NCBI RefSeq assembly: GCF_963966145.1
Contig: NC_091051.1
Coordinates: 6,014,001-6,078,000 of the forward strand
Source: Tenebrio molitor
Lineage: Eukaryota > Arthropoda > Insecta > Coleoptera > Tenebrionidae
Length of the DNA: 64,000 nt
Direction of reading: 5' to 3'
This document shows, one piece after another, positions 25,511 to 39,089 of the stretch (position 1 is its first letter; every line of letters starts with the position of its first letter). The position numbers and the translations under genes are program-made. The notes beneath the pieces were generated by a model. It was not told the origin of the DNA and made no database searches. It worked only from the letters and a program-made list of their open reading frames with translations.

Positions 25511-28070
25511 ATAAAGTACTACTCAAAAGCAGCGAAGGTAATTTATTTTGAGTTTTTAAATGTTTTTATACCATTTAATTAGGAAACGATTTTTTGTACT
25601 CATAGTCTCAAAATCGGTATTTCCCGGCTGTCCTCAGAGTGCAGAAACAACGATTTCCCGCACGCAGTGTTTTTTACTTTGCAGCAGAAACTAGGGAAAA
25701 TTGCATTGTAAGATTGGTGTTTAATGACGTAAACAGGCCGTCAATTCACTTTAAACAAAATGGACGCTTCGTCACATTTGCAATTGTAAAATAAATTCTC
25801 AACAACATAATAAATAAGTAATTTTATTATAAAACAAATAAGAATACAATTCAAAAAGGTAAGAGTAATAACAGGGCTTTGAAAAATGTTAAATTATTTA
25901 CTTTTTTAATTTTATTTTTAAATATTTTTGAGTTATTCGTTACAAAAAATATTGTACCTAACTTCTGCGGGAAATTTCACTTCCCGCATATGTTAGGTAA
26001 ATACCTATTACATATTACAATATGAAGTTGCAAATATTTTGGTTAAGTGTATATTTTTTACAAAAACTGTGGGATCTCTCTGCGCATGAATTGTTTGTCG
26101 TGATGCCTTTTGGTTTCTAAAACAAAATGGTTGCTTTGGGGCAAAGAAAATAATGAATCATGCTGTGGGAATGAAAATATGAAATCGACAAAAAAATATG
26201 AAACACAATAAAACTGAATGTGACGCTACATAAAATACACTACTCTTCAGTAAAATTTTAATCACACACACACGAAATTTTTTAATTTAAATTTAATTTA
26301 AAATCTATTTTTTTAAATCCAGTTGCCAGAAATGTTGTTGCGAGTTTGAGTCACGAGTCACGACCCTGCACTCTGTTGAGAGTATACCAACAAAGTAAAG
26401 GTAGGTTTTATGCAGCTGAGGAGCCACCTTCGCCGCATCACTATCGCTCGTCTCGGATAAGAGCCTATTTGGGTCGACCCCAAGGTCGCAAAGTACACTG
26501 ATAAAAACGTGCGCTTGTGCGTTTGAAGTGCACGTTTTCCGTCGTGGGTCCAGCGGACCTGACCCAAATCGTCCACCTGACAATTAGGATCCGGCAAATA
26601 CCGACTTGACAATTAATTTAAAGTGTCAACAAGTTTTTTCCAAACTCCTGAACCCGACCGAACGGTATTCGCTTTTTTCGCGATAAATATCCACCCGTCA
26701 GCAATTAATAACTCGCCGCGCATACAATATCCTGGCCGGAATTGGTCACGAGCGTTCCGCGAACCGCCGATGCGTCAACCCGCGAGTCACCGCCGCCGCC
26801 TCCACCGCCGCTTCTGTCTGGAGCGACCTCAACCTTTTCCCATCGTCGAGATCCCGTTTTGCCCCGAGACGCAGATCCCAAAGTTCACTGTCCTCCCGAT
26901 ATTTGTGGCCTGCACCGGTCTCGTAAACGCACAGAATGCACACCGTTTATTTTAGATGACCCGCATTTTAGTCGGCGGATTCCTGGCATACGCCCGCGTC
27001 GCGATTTTCCCGGGCGCAGCCGGAAATTGCCCGGCCGGAAACGGCACCCCCTCCGGGAGCCGGGCCAAAGGTCGTCCCGTTTTAGCCGCGTAATTCACGG
27101 TGCCACCATTTACATGACAATGTGGCTTTTTACGGCTAACGAGGGCGTCCGGTGCGGGAGCACCGCGTCGGTGCGGTGCACTCCGAAACCGGAGAATTTT
27201 TCGCTTCTGGCGCTTTTGGGTTGCGCGGACGAGCTCCAGGTTGATAAGGCCGACGGGGCGTTTTTGCGCCGCGAAATTCGCTTCCGCTCCGGGTTCCGGC
27301 GGTTCTTTCCTCCGGGGCTATTAAATCACGGCGCGCCTTCCGGTTCCGCCAAGGAAGAGTCGCCGGTGACAACATGGCCGCTTTCTGTTTACGTCAATTT
27401 GTAAATAAAAACGATAAATCTTGTAATTTACGACGATAACCTTTGACATTCGAGGATATCCGGGCTGGGACGGCCTCCGATAACCTACGCTGATCCAGCT
27501 TGGACATACAGAATGCGAATTTTTCCAATCGATTGATTACTATTTTCTGCACTGTAACGGGACAAAAGTCACAAACAAGTAACGTGGTGTAGATACACTC
27601 CAAATTATTATTCTGGTGGGAAAAAATTTTTTAAAACTCCACTCGTAGTACTGCAGAATAATTGTGAAATAGGCAGTGGCGGGTTCAGATGGTAAACATG
27701 TGGGTACAATACCAATATCACCAAAAAAGTCTGTTTTAAATATTTTCATTTTTGAGTTTCGACATGCTTTTGTATCCAATTTAGAAAACATTTTGATTAT
27801 GAATATTAAGTTGGCGTTTTTCAACCAATTATTATAATTTTTTAATTTAATTTACTTAATTTTGTAATTTATCACAAATAGAAAAGTATACTTGTACGAA
27901 ACAAGGTTGAGAACCGCTGATTGAAATGAAAATGTACACTCTGGTCATATATCAAATATCTGACACCTGTTGATTTATGTTAGTCAACAATAAATATCCC
28001 TATAACTCCTTTAATGACAACGAGATAAGTTGGCACGATTGAAATAACATATCATTTTGTTGAATTGTTT
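25511..28070. other. Intergenic, no gene recognised
   Basis: 25511-26560 is AT-rich with a small hairpin at about 25955-26000 (TGCGGGAA … TTCCCGCA). 26560-27500 is a CpG-rich block whose long open frames occur on both strands and look like composition artefacts. 27500-28070 is AT-rich. Confidence 0.4.
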
Positions 28071-28565
28071 TATAGTGAATTCCAAAAACATCCGAACTAT
28101 CAAAGTTCCGTCAAGTTGCCACACTGATTATTGACAAAGCTGTTCCAATACTTTTCAATGGCCTTGGTTGACCACCCTGCAGCAAAACAAACCCCGCCAA
28201 ATTTTTATGGAACAGTGTCAGTTACAAATTGTCAACAATTCGAAAAAAATGAAAAAACGAAAGAAAATAGTAGTTAAAGCCAGAGAAAAGAAAGCAATTG
28301 ACTATTCTAATGAGGTTTTCTGGTTTTTTTATTCAATGTTGCATGTCTTTTTTACATTTAAACAACCCAAAAACAGCCAAAATAAATTTTGATTTGACCG
28401 AAATTTGACAGAAACATCAAAATCATACATAACCTCATAAAAAATAAAGCATGGTACACTTTCAATCAAAAATTGTGTTTCAACTTTCAGCCGGGAACAT
28501 TGCGAATAATAAATTTTCACAAATTGTGACACTTGACAGCACAGATGTTTTTGGAATCCACTATA
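28071..28565. mobile_element. TIR element, about 495 bp
   Basis: Ends TATAGTGAATTCCAAAAACA (left) and inverted GATGTTTTTGGAATCCACTA (right). No transposase. The DNA on each side shares CACCTGTTGA(A/T)TTATGTTAG, so it sits between two copies of another repeat. Confidence 0.6.
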
Positions 28566-28570
28566 TAATT

Positions 28571-28946
28571 TGTTTAAAAATCAAAAATCCACCACCTGTT
28601 GAATTATGTTAGCAGAAAAAAGAAATCCCTAGAAGAAGTTTACTTTTGTTGGTTGGCTCAACCTCCCGCCAAAATTTGACATCGAACTGTTGAGTTTATT
28701 ACGTAACACGACATAATTATTATGTACAAAAAGGTGGTAGCTACCATATCATACTTTTTGAGTGAAATAATAAAATGAGAACAAAAACCACGATGAACTA
28801 CGACCAAAACGACTGTCCAACAGTTTTCTTTCATAACCCCACTTTTTTCTGACACTTGCAGACACACTAAAAACAAAAGTTGGCCACGTTATCGGTTGTA
28901 TTTTCGAGGTAGAATGCACTGTTGGTGGGTTTTTGATTTTGAAACA
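28571..28946. mobile_element. TIR element, about 376 bp
   Basis: The left end TGTTTAAAAATCAAAAATCC then ACCACCTGTTGAATTA pairs with the right end TGTTGGTGGGTTTTTGATTT then TGAAACA. A shorter relative with the same CCACCACCTGTTGAATT lies at 55146-55322. Confidence 0.55.
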
Positions 28947-31900
28947 GATTATAGAAACATTTTAATATAATATAATGTAATAAGAAAGAAATTTACTTAA
29001 CAAAACATTTAAATGTGGATGAATTAAAAAAAACTGTTTTCGTTTTCCGCTATGTCCACAATTCAACACCCTTGCCTTGTGTATTTCTCAGGTAAATTCC
29101 CGTGTTGGTGGATCATTGTATGTGAACAGGTTATTAATAAAATATGTAGGAGCCGAAGGGGGAGCGTTTTGGCTGAGGTACCTGGAACGTCCCGGTTTCC
29201 CCAAGCTTTTAAAATTTTTTCCAGAACTATAAATTTTGGTTTTGTAAGTGATTTATAACTACTGGTGTAAATCTAAAGAGCTTTTGATTACAGTCTACAC
29301 AATTTCTTCAACATTTGTCTAAATTTAGGAGATTGTTCAGTTCAGTAAAAGAAAGTCTTTCGTTTAAAAAAAATCTGTTGGAGAATGTTTTGTATTTCGA
29401 TTGGTGTTATAATAATACAATTATTAACGATTTTTTTTTATTCATTCTCACATGTCTTCCAATATACGTCAAATTTAATGTGTTTTAAAAAAATCCAAAA
29501 TCGATGAATAAAAAATCTTCTCATGTGGTGCCACGTGCCAACCTCTTGGTAACACTGTACATAGTTACGAAAGAAGTTCGAAACACTTGGTTGGTAATCA
29601 AGATTTGGAAAGGCAAACACAGAAAAGAACCATCGCCGCAATTTACATCTATTTTCTTCATTACTCCACTTATCTCTAACACGTGATTATCGGATTATCT
29701 CTCCAAGTTTCATCGTGGGATCTTTGTTCTTGTCAATATTTCTCGCAAGACCAAGCACACCATATAGGTTCAATTGATTTCCGAACAAGTGAAATTCCAA
29801 TTTGGTAAATCCGCGATTGGAGCACCCATCTACCAGTCTAGGAGAAACCTTATAGATGGAGTATTTGCGTCGAAATGTTGGGGGAACCCCGCGTCCAGGT
29901 CCTGGGTTCCCGTGTGTCTGGGACTTTCCGTTCGTCGGAGTCCAATTTAGTCCGTCCGTGTCTGTTGTCGTAGCCATCGAAACGTCGCGACCTTGAAAGT
30001 GCACGGAGCGCCTCTTCCTCTAAATATTTATGTGAGAAACCACGAGGCCGTGACGGACACGAAAAATCAACGCGGAAACGGATACACTAATCGAGGCCCG
30101 TCGAATACGGTTAGTTGCATATTCAGAGCGACTTCCTCGCCACTTACGTAAAACTCTGCGGGCAAAATCGGGCCATCTTGGCGGCCGCTCCGTTGGGCCC
30201 TCCGTTACGAAAAACGGCACACGGGACAAATTCGGCGTGACTTTCTCCGACTAACCCGATTCGCGCTTACCCAAGCCGCTTATACAACGAAACGTGACAC
30301 CGTCTCGGCAATTGCATCGTTTTCGATTACGCAATCGAATTGTGAAAATTCCCGAAAACACAATTCCGATCGTGAGAAAGCGCCGAATCGACCTGGAAAC
30401 GGGAAAGGTCACCGGCCATATTCCAACATGGCCGGCCGCACAGTTTCCGCATATTGTTCGGTAAAACAGACATCCTGATTCTGTAATGAGTTATGATTTT
30501 TTTACGATCGTCATCGCATTGTTTGACATTGAAGTCGTAAGAATGTGCTTATGTAACCGTGTTGTACCAGTGGCACCGCACCTGGAGCGGTTCCTACCGA
30601 AGCGGTTCCGTCATTTCGCCGATAACGCTGGATGAGTTGCGAAAAAACCGATAAGATTGGTACTGAGCTGCGATTTACTTCGGTTTAATAATACCGATCC
30701 GATAAACAAACTGAAAAACACACGTGGGGCTCAAGGCAAATTGTGCTTACCGAGTCGGCTGATTTTTAGACGGTCAAAGGCTGACCTCGACACCACCAAA
30801 CAACAAACATGCATCTAGGGGTCGTTTCAAAGTAATACAGCATTCCATTTTGAAGAATATTTTAACATCTTTAAGTATTCTGTAATTTCAGATTTCACCC
30901 CTCGCATCTAACAATTAGTAATTTACAGAAACTTGTAATGTCTCTTTACTAACTCTTTAACAAGGAGGTACAGAATTTTGACTTCAGGTAATGATCGTAA
31001 TGTCTCTGTTACATATCCGTTCAGATAAAATTTCTGGGAAAACCAATTAGAAAAATTAAAGTAGAGATCTAGATATGATTTACGAGTTCACCTACGATTG
31101 ATAAGAATATTGAAAGTGGTGTGGCTCTTTCGCAATAAAAAAATAAGCAAGGACGATTGTGGCTTTATTTTTCAACAAAACAATATTTCAAGGAAAGATG
31201 TGTGCCTGGTACAAAACAAACAAAATTTGGAAATTTTGGAATTTTATTTGTCATAAGCACAATTATTGTAGTTGACAGTTCGTTCACTAGTTATTTTCAT
31301 AGGACCTGGTTGGTATCCCGGATTTTTAAAATTATTCCTATTGTCAAATCAAATAATTGAAATTTAATCGCAGTTAAAATGGAAAGTGCAAAAGTCGTAC
31401 AACGAAGTGATACGGTTTTATCAACGCGAGAAATAGAATGATAAAATTTGTGAGAAATTGGGAATTCGTTTTAAAGCAGCTTCATTTCTTATTTGCTGCA
31501 TTTTGCTTTAAATGTGTTTACAATCAAAACATAACCTAAAATTATTTTGTTATTTATTAGCTGACGTGAGTACACCCCAGAGAGAAAATTTTACAACCAG
31601 GTACAGTCAAAACAAACATTACATTCGAAACTTCATTTTGACAGTTCTATTATACCGCGTGAGCAACAATAACTGTGTCATTTGGAAATACAATTTTTTA
31701 CCGAAAATTGGCAGACTGTGAATTGCACCAATTTTCGATTGTTTTATTGTTATTACTGATTAATCTTTTATTGATAAAATGGTTTTCTGGCTGGACCATG
31801 ACATAAAAATCACCAAAAGTTACCAGTTTATTGCCAACCCAAACAATAATTGTTGCTCGCGCGGTAGTTGGCGTTGTGAATGCTTTGAACATTTGTCTCC

Positions 31901-34900
31901 AGAAGGCGAGAGTTCTTGCGATGGGACAGAAACAAAAAACTTGGGAATAAATTTGACGGTAATTGGTCAAGTCGATCTGTAAATGTTTATGATCGCCGAC
32001 AAAGCGTTTAGGGCTTGCGTACTCAGCAGGGTACTTCAGTAAACTTTCCGCCGTAAGCCTGTCCTGTTGGGGATTAGACAAAGGACGAGGACTGCACGGG
32101 ATTACTTTACAGACAAATGGGAAATTGTCGGTCACTTCTTAGCAAGATTAGTGCCGATCGAACGCTTTTCTCGAAAAGTGACTGTCAAATATCTGCACCT
32201 CCAGTTAGTGACACGTCACGTTGCAATAAAATAGCTGATCCCACGAAATTTTAATTATTTGATAGCACGGAAGAGTTATACATGATTTACAGCTCCACAG
32301 TTTTGGCGAGATAGAACCGGATTATCAAAATGATAAACTTGTTCGAAATAGTTATTACGACCATGTAAAGATTTCAGCAGATAATCTGTATCATGCGGTG
32401 TTGATTATTTGTTTACCTGGAAAAACAGAAAGACAAATTGCGAAATGAGCGTAATTAGTGGGACAAGTTATTTGTAGTAACCGGATGTAGGTATTGCACC
32501 ACAGTCTCGTGATTATCCTCGTTGGTGTAGATCTTACAATTCACAGATGTTACTAATCTACGGCTAAGTCCTGTACAAATCGAGCAAATGATAAAAGAAG
32601 TAAATATGGACACGTAATGAGACGATGAATTGAAAATTAAAAAACAATGTTGTAATTTAGTTTTTGTTGCAAGATTAAACCACACAATTTCCGTCGAGCC
32701 GATAACTTCCACAGAAACATGATCAATCCTCATCAATTTAAATTCTAATTCTAGATAAGTCACCGTTGACTTTACAGCACAACACACTGTGGTGGAATTT
32801 GTTGCACATTTTCAAATATGAAAATGTGACAATATTAGCGAAACCGTTTTTATATCAGCACTTTGTTCAAATTTGACGGGTGATAAAATTGTTTTTTGAT
32901 TTTCCTATCATCCTCGAGAGTGCAAGATAACCTTCTGTTTCGTTTAAAAATATAAAGTTGACGTTATTTCCGGTAGAAAATTCCCAAACGAATACGTATT
33001 AGACATTTGTGTATTCTTCGACGGCATAAATAATTCATCGAATGTTTTATCCGAAATGTGGAAGTTTTTAAGAAATTTGTCTCAAAGCGTTCTCTCTCTC
33101 CACGATTTTTTGTCGAAGAAAGACCACCAAATTTCGCAATTGTGCGATTGCATATCAAGTTCAATAACAAAGTTCAAAACGTTCAAAAGAAAACGAGTGT
33201 TTCTTCTTGTGAGATGAAATTTTCTCTTAGGTTTAAAGATGTTGTGATTCTTGGTAGATTTTACAACGGGTAAAGAATGGAGTGTTGGATTTTCCAAAAT
33301 TCTGTCGGTTGTTGTGATCCGCCCCTTTTGATTTATGTTGCGGTTTAGGGTACAAAGCGCCGCAACCCCTTAAAGCCGTAATCGTACTCTTTGCTTCGGC
33401 CCGACCATCTGTCCTTCACATTTACCTGCGATAAAAAATCGCGCGTTCTGACGCACATCCAGCGATAAATATTTACAAAGTTTGTGACAGGAAATTTGTG
33501 TTCTTAACTCGATAATGAATTATGAGTAGTAAAAGATAGCGCTTATCGAGATTAATTATTATTAAAAAGCGAGAGGAAGCGCCGATCGAATTCGGCCGTC
33601 ACGTGACCGTCTTGAGCTGACATCACGCGTATAATTACCAGCTTGAATCATAGACGGCGACGTTCCATGTACAAAGGAAGGAAGTATAATGAGTCGGTGT
33701 TTCGGTTGAAACGCTGCCAAGAAATTCGAACTTTCTTGGCACTTTTAACCTTCGCCGCAGAGATGGGCGGATTTTTTTCGCATGTGTGTGTATAATAAAA
33801 ACGCCGTGAGCGCCATCAGCGGATACATTTGGCATGTCCGGCCGGAGTCTTCGCATTCCTCTGCCTGACGTCATCGCCGATTCATTCCGCCTTTTTTGGT
33901 CTTTTGCACCGCCGTGATTTTATCGCGATACGAACACCGGCCGCGATAAACGGAAATTGTCCCGATATCAGGTGCCGATAGCGGCTGATAGCGATTATTG
34001 TTTGGGCTGGACGAGGCCACGGCCAACGCGGCGCGAAGAAAAATTGACATCCCAACGTCAGCCCGCCGGATCATAATCGAATTTCGACATCTAATCGACC
34101 AGATAAGTCACGGAATTGTGTGCGCTGGCCTGTTTGTTCGTACCCACTCGAAACCGCTCAGATTAAAAATGTAAAACGATTGTGTTCCTGTTGTTGCAGT
34201 CACGTAACCAAAAATTACACCGCGGCGCCCCGGACATGCCAAAACACCCTCTCGCGCCCTCCTGGGGGTCTCTTCTCGACCTTAACCAAACATTTGCCCT
34301 TTGACGTATGACAGCTCGGTTTGACGGATCGTCTCGACGAGACCTACAAAAGGAGATTTTGCAGTTGAAGATACAGATTTGCGTTGCGGAGCCATTTCGA
34401 GCTTGTCGATGTTCTGGGACTTCTGGGGGCGACAAGATTCGTTATTTTTATTGGGACCAGACCGGCTTAATGAGATCGAGTTAGCTGAACTGTCAAGTGA
34501 CTTACGTCAGTTGAAATTAGGCCGGTTTCACACCGGGACAGGTCTCACAGATCAACAGGTGTCTGCGGATCTGCTCCGGGAGCCTCCTCGGGTCGCCCTT
34601 TCTCGTTGCACAACGTCAATTTTGCAAGAATTGACCTATTACGTTGCGCGTCGATTGATTTCCTGATCGTTCCACTTAATCGGCCCGTTATCCAACGCTC
34701 CTTCCTGATCCTGTCTCTTCCCTCACGACCACCTGCCCGAAAAATCCGGCCGTATCGGGTGAAGTACAGATTTAGTGGAGGAGGAAGTCTGGTCGTCGCG
34801 TCCCCCGCGCCCCTCGGCGGTGTAGATCCGGTGGCCGGAGCGGCAACAGCGCACGTCGCCCCCACTACTCCGCTTCGTACTCCCGCATACTCCATCCAGT

Positions 34901-34959
34901 CCAAACAGTTCCCAAAACAGTAGTGGTAAGGTGACGGTCGAGAGAGCATCAGCGTCACA
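28947..34959. other. Intergenic, no confident gene
   Basis: GC-rich blocks at 29690-30800 and 33300-34959, the rest AT-rich. Minus-strand open frames at 32455-32787 and 31698-32135 are fairly long but lack recognisable domains. The 33300-34959 block carries palindromes GTCACGTGAC (33598-33607) and TGACGTCA (33866-33873), so it may be regulatory DNA for aop. Confidence 0.35.
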
Positions 34960-35102
34960 GTTACTGCTAGTGCGAAGATAGGCTCGTCCGGGTGTCATCG
35001 AGTGCACAAAGGAGCAGAAAATCAACGAAAAGAGCAGAGTGAGAGAAGTGCAGTGTTCGGTGCCGGTGTGAATGTTCCCGTTTCGGATAATCGCCCGTCA
35101 AG
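34960..35102 (+). other. Candidate 5' UTR exon of aop
   Basis: A purine-rich stretch ends in TCAAG followed by GTAAAG at 35103. Joined to the acceptor at 36364 it gives an in-frame TAA four codons before the junction, which supports ATG 36374 as the initiator. A TCACAGT initiator-like sequence is near 34955. Start and end are inferred; cDNA would settle them. Confidence 0.35.
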
Positions 35103-36364
35103 GTAAAGCATGCCGTGTTGGATTTTGTTTTTGTTGGGGGTTTTTCGTCCGCACCCTTGGTACCTGTCGCACGTGTCTTCACCTGTTGCTCCCGTGTGAA
35201 ACCGACTCGAGGACGCGCGAATCGGTACGTTCTCGCCGCGTTCCCGAGAAAAAATTCCCGTGTGGGCGAGAGGAATTTCCGGTGCGCCAGCGGCGTACGC
35301 GGATTTCTCGCCAGACGTGTCCCAACCCCTGTCAATTGTCGTCGTTACGAATCTGGCGTCCAGCGGTTCGTTGTCTTGATTGGTCCAAATTACCGGAAAC
35401 TTTCGATGTAATTTCGTCGTTTTAGGTCAAGATTGTTAATGAGCGGGGTCTTGGCACCAAATAGCTCGCTCGACGCGTCTACGAAAATATTTGCTTTTTT
35501 TAGAACTGTCAACAAGTAATGTACAAAGTTGTTGTTCGACGGCGAAAATCGGCGCCACCTGCCGACCGGAAGTCCGCGATCCGGCGATTTTCAAAATCGA
35601 GCGCCCGCAGACGTCACCAGATAGCGCCTGTCGTTATCAATCACCGGTACAGGTGTTTGGTTTAATTCCAAAGAAGTTACGTCACGAGTTCCTGGGATGT
35701 ACGCAACTGGCGATTGCTCAAGCGAACCTCTCGGGTTCTTCGTCGTTTGGCGGCCGTGAAAGGCCCGATTGACATCTTTCGTTTCGTAATGTCGAACCGT
35801 CGCGTTAAAAACCGACTGAATAGGAGTAAATGAGGCAAGACCGATTAATTTCTTGTGCAACGGCGCGAATATGTGCCACAGAGCTCTAGGAAATCGATCG
35901 TGTAATCGCGATGGACTCGTGTTTTCTGCGATTTTTGGCTCCAGCAACAGATTGCGTTTGCGGAAGTCGTGCCTCTCCATTTCGCTTTATTCTCGCCGCT
36001 CGGCATTGACACATTTCTTCCTGGTAATATTTCACCGAGGGAAAAAAATCAAAGGTCGGAAGCCAGTTTCCATTTCCCACAATGGCGTCTCGGGGAGATG
36101 GCGCGAAGGTCGTCGGGGTGCGTTTGTCGTATTGTTGCTTCAGGTTTATTTTAAAAGCCGGATAATGCGAAATGTAAATAGCTTGAAAAAAACACACTCT
36201 TAACCTTGGAATAACTTCCGCGAGCGTCAGAACCCCACGTACACGGTCGGCTCCGCTCTATCATTAGTCCGCGTATTTTTAAATTGCATGCAAAAGCCAC
36301 TTCCTACTCGTTTAAAAACTCGTTAATCGCTTTTGCGCAACGCTCATGGGTTTTCCTCTTCCAG
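35103..36364 (+). other. Candidate first intron of aop
   Basis: About 1.26 kb, GC-moderate, between the GTAAAG donor and the TTTTCCTCTTCCAG acceptor. Contains no recognised gene or repeat. Confidence 0.35.
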
Positions 36365-36373
36365 CCTGAAAAT

Positions 36374-37972
36374 ATGAAACTAGTTCCGGGGCCTTTGCCA
36401 CCGATCCCCACAAGCAGCTCGATGGACCGTCTCGCCTTGCCTTTGCCCTTCAGCCCGGACTCCCTGTTCTGGCGCTACCCGCTCGGTTTCGCCTCGATCG
36501 GCCAGGCCCAGCAGCCCCCGTCCTCCCCCCTCTTCGACTACAAGAGCCAGCTGCCGTCGAGCCTCGCGTCGGACCCCCGAGTCTGGTCCCGCGAGGACGT
36601 CGTCAGCTTCCTGCGATGGGCCGAGCGCGAGTTCGACCTGCAGCCCATAGACTTGGACATGTTCCAGATGAACGGTAAGATTCCGACCGCCCCGCTCGAC
36701 CTCCCCTCACAGGAACTTTGCTCCAGGTAAAGCGATCTGCCTTCTGACGCGCACCGACCTCGCCGAGCGCGCCCCCGGCTCGGGAGACGTCCTATACAAC
36801 GTCCTCCAGATCCTGGTGCGCGAAGCCAACAGCCTGCAGCGGATGTTGCCGTCCAGCCCCGTGACCCCCACGTCGCGCCACCCCTACCCGCTGTCCCCGC
36901 ACTCGCACCCTCCCACGCCCAATTGGAACATTATCGCCCAGAACGCGGACCCGTTCCAGTCGTCGCACGCCGCCTCTTTGGCGGCGCACCTGATGGCCCA
37001 GAGCAACTCGGTCACGCTGAGCCCCGCGCCGTCGGTGGACAGCCAGGCGGGCAGCCCCCAGCACGCCGACAACCCCCAGACTTTCGGCCATTCCATATTC
37101 AGCATGGGCGGCAGCAACGGCAGCGGCAGCAACCCCTCGGATTCCGACGAGGATGGCTACGACAAGACCGGCCAGAGCGGTAGCCCTCCCAACACCCCCA
37201 GCGCGTACTCACTGCCGCCTCCGCTGCCGACCATGGCTCCCAGGAGCCCCAAAGAGGTCGCCGGCAGTCCCGGAATGTTCAAGGCTGTGGGACGGGAATT
37301 CTTCCCGAACGAATCTCCAGAGCCCAACACGAGTAAGTCCACCCGAAAAATTAAAAATCGCGGTTCCATACAACGTTTCTCGTTTCAGATGGGCGATTGT
37401 TGTGGGACTTCTTGCAACAACTGTTGAACGACCCCGCCCAGCGATACACAAATTACATCGCATGGAAGAATCGTGACACCGGAGTCTTCAAAATCGTCGA
37501 TCCGGCCGGTTTGGCCAAGTTGTGGGGCATCCAAAAGAACCACCTCTCGATGAACTACGACAAGATGTCTCGTGCCTTGCGGTACTACTACAGGGTGAAC
37601 ATTTTGAGGAAGGTGCAAGGGGAGCGACACTGCTACCAGTAAGTTTGACTCCGGTTTAGGGGAAACGGAAGTGTGCAATGTTTCGCTTGCAGGTTCTTGC
37701 GGAATCCCAACGAATTGAAGAACATCAAGAACATATCGCTGTTGCGTCAGATGTCGCCGACCAATCTGAAACCTCCGGCACAGATCGTCCCCAACGTGAC
37801 GATCAAGCCGGAGCCCGTGGAGGCGGAGAGCGAGGCGAATCGAGACGATTACGATGAGAAGCCCACCGACTTGAGTATAACCATGGAAGGGCCGACGGAT
37901 CTGAGCAGCAGCAGCAGACACGTGAACATAATCTGTTCGCCAGATCCGCCAATACCGCCACAGCATCACTAG
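36374..37972 (+). CDS. aop: ETS repressor Yan/anterior open
   Basis: Orthologue of Drosophila anterior open (yan; vertebrate ETV6/TEL): a nuclear ETS-family repressor held in check by RTK-Ras-MAPK signalling. Coding exons 36374-36674, 36727-37332, 37389-37638 and 37693-37972, all with GT-AG introns of 52, 56 and 54 bp and consistent phases, give 478 aa. Residues about 60-140 form the SAM/Pointed domain (VWSREDVVSFLRWAEREFDL … MNGKAICLLTRTDL), the polymerising module. The middle is Ser/Pro-rich with many SP/TP sites suited to MAPK. Residues 304-388 are the ETS domain, with recognition helix LSMNYDKMSRALRYYYR. Two PTDLS motifs (443-447, 453-457) fit the CtBP-binding PxDLS consensus. It is much shorter than fly Yan. 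The N-terminus MKLVPGPLPPIPTSSSMDRL also fits the family. Confidence 0.94.
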
Positions 37973-38169
37973 CGACAGTGATTTAGGTGTTCAAAGACCT
38001 CATGTGCATTATTAGTGACAATATTGGTGCCAATATTTATGAGACTTGTGCAAAATAGTGATGATAAAGTGTATATAGTTAATTTTTTAAGGTCTATTGA
38101 TACACGTCGGCGTTCGGGGCGATCGATGGAGCGCCTCGAAAGTCGCGTTTTATAATACGCATGTGCCAA

Positions 38170-38179
38170 AATAAATAAA
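38170..38179 (+). terminator. Polyadenylation signal of aop
   Basis: Two overlapping AATAAA hexamers about 200 bp after the stop codon, in AATAAATAAA. The first canonical signal downstream, so the 3' UTR probably ends near 38195; UUAUUUAU-like AU-rich sequence overlaps it. Confidence 0.6.
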
Positions 38180-38199
38180 TTATTTTTTCATTTGGTCAC

Positions 38200-39089
38200 G
38201 AGGGAAATGGTTAAGTGACTGCCTGTGGCAGCTTCTTTGGGTGATCCTGAATCAATGACAATAATTGGATAAATTATCATGTACAAAGAGATGGACTGGA
38301 AGTCAATTTTGAGTTGTTGAGATTAGTACACCACATTCCAATTTTGTGGCATTTGCCTGATTTTTTTTTAGAAAAAAAAAAAATGAACGTGTGGCTGAAC
38401 TGTTTCCAGTTCTATTTCTGTGATCTCTTAGTGTTTGACTCAATTCATTGTGTGATTTTAAAAAGAATGTATAATGCTTTATGTATATTCAGATACTGTA
38501 CATATTTTTAATGCATATTCAAAGAAATAGTTTTAAGTTTGTAAGGGTGGATACCTAAAGGCTTTATTTTTAAAGTAAATCGAATTTTGTGTCAATTGGT
38601 ATATTGTTCCCACGTTGATAATTTTGTAAATATGTTATGAGTAGACGTCAACTGCAATGCTGTCTTAATATGTTTTGTATGAGAATTTATTGTTAATGAT
38701 GATATGACAAGTTTGAAATATACCTTTACAACGATGGACCTGCTACTCTCTCAATTACCCTCTCAAAATTACGTAATCTACAATCAAATTAACATAAACA
38801 TTAACGAAGTGTAAAGGATAATTGTTTAAATGATTTAAAAGTAAATTCATTGCTGATAGGAAAGCTTACTCGCTGTTGTGTCAAAATCTAAAATCTGACA
38901 GCTGATATAATCAACCCAAACTCGCATAAATTGAAAGCGTAAAAATGTCGTTGCTAAAGGTAAATAACCAATTGCAGTAACAAATTCACGCTCTCTAACC
39001 CTTGGATTTTGGCTGACCAATCTGTCAAAGGGTAATGCTTGCCTTTAGAAAACCATTTCAATGATAAGATAAGATTTTATTTTTCACTA
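38200..39089. other. AT-rich flank of aop, no gene
   Basis: No repeat boundary or exon seen. It contains TGTACATA (38497-38504) and TGTAAATA (38625-38632), Pumilio-type sites that would matter only if a longer aop 3' UTR exists. Confidence 0.4.

Noticed and set aside
26742..27404. 220-codon + strand open frame in a CpG block
   Set aside because: Low-complexity Pro/Arg/Ser translation with overlapping open frames on the other strand; no recognisable domain or splice structure.
36792..37132. Antisense frames over aop exon 3
   Set aside because: Shadows of the GC-rich, Ser/Pro-rich coding exon.
38497..38632. Pumilio-type sites as aop 3' UTR control
   Set aside because: They lie beyond the first good poly(A) signal; no evidence that the transcript extends that far.
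37973..38700. miR-7 target site as in Drosophila yan
   Set aside because: I looked for the GTCTTCC seed match and did not see one.
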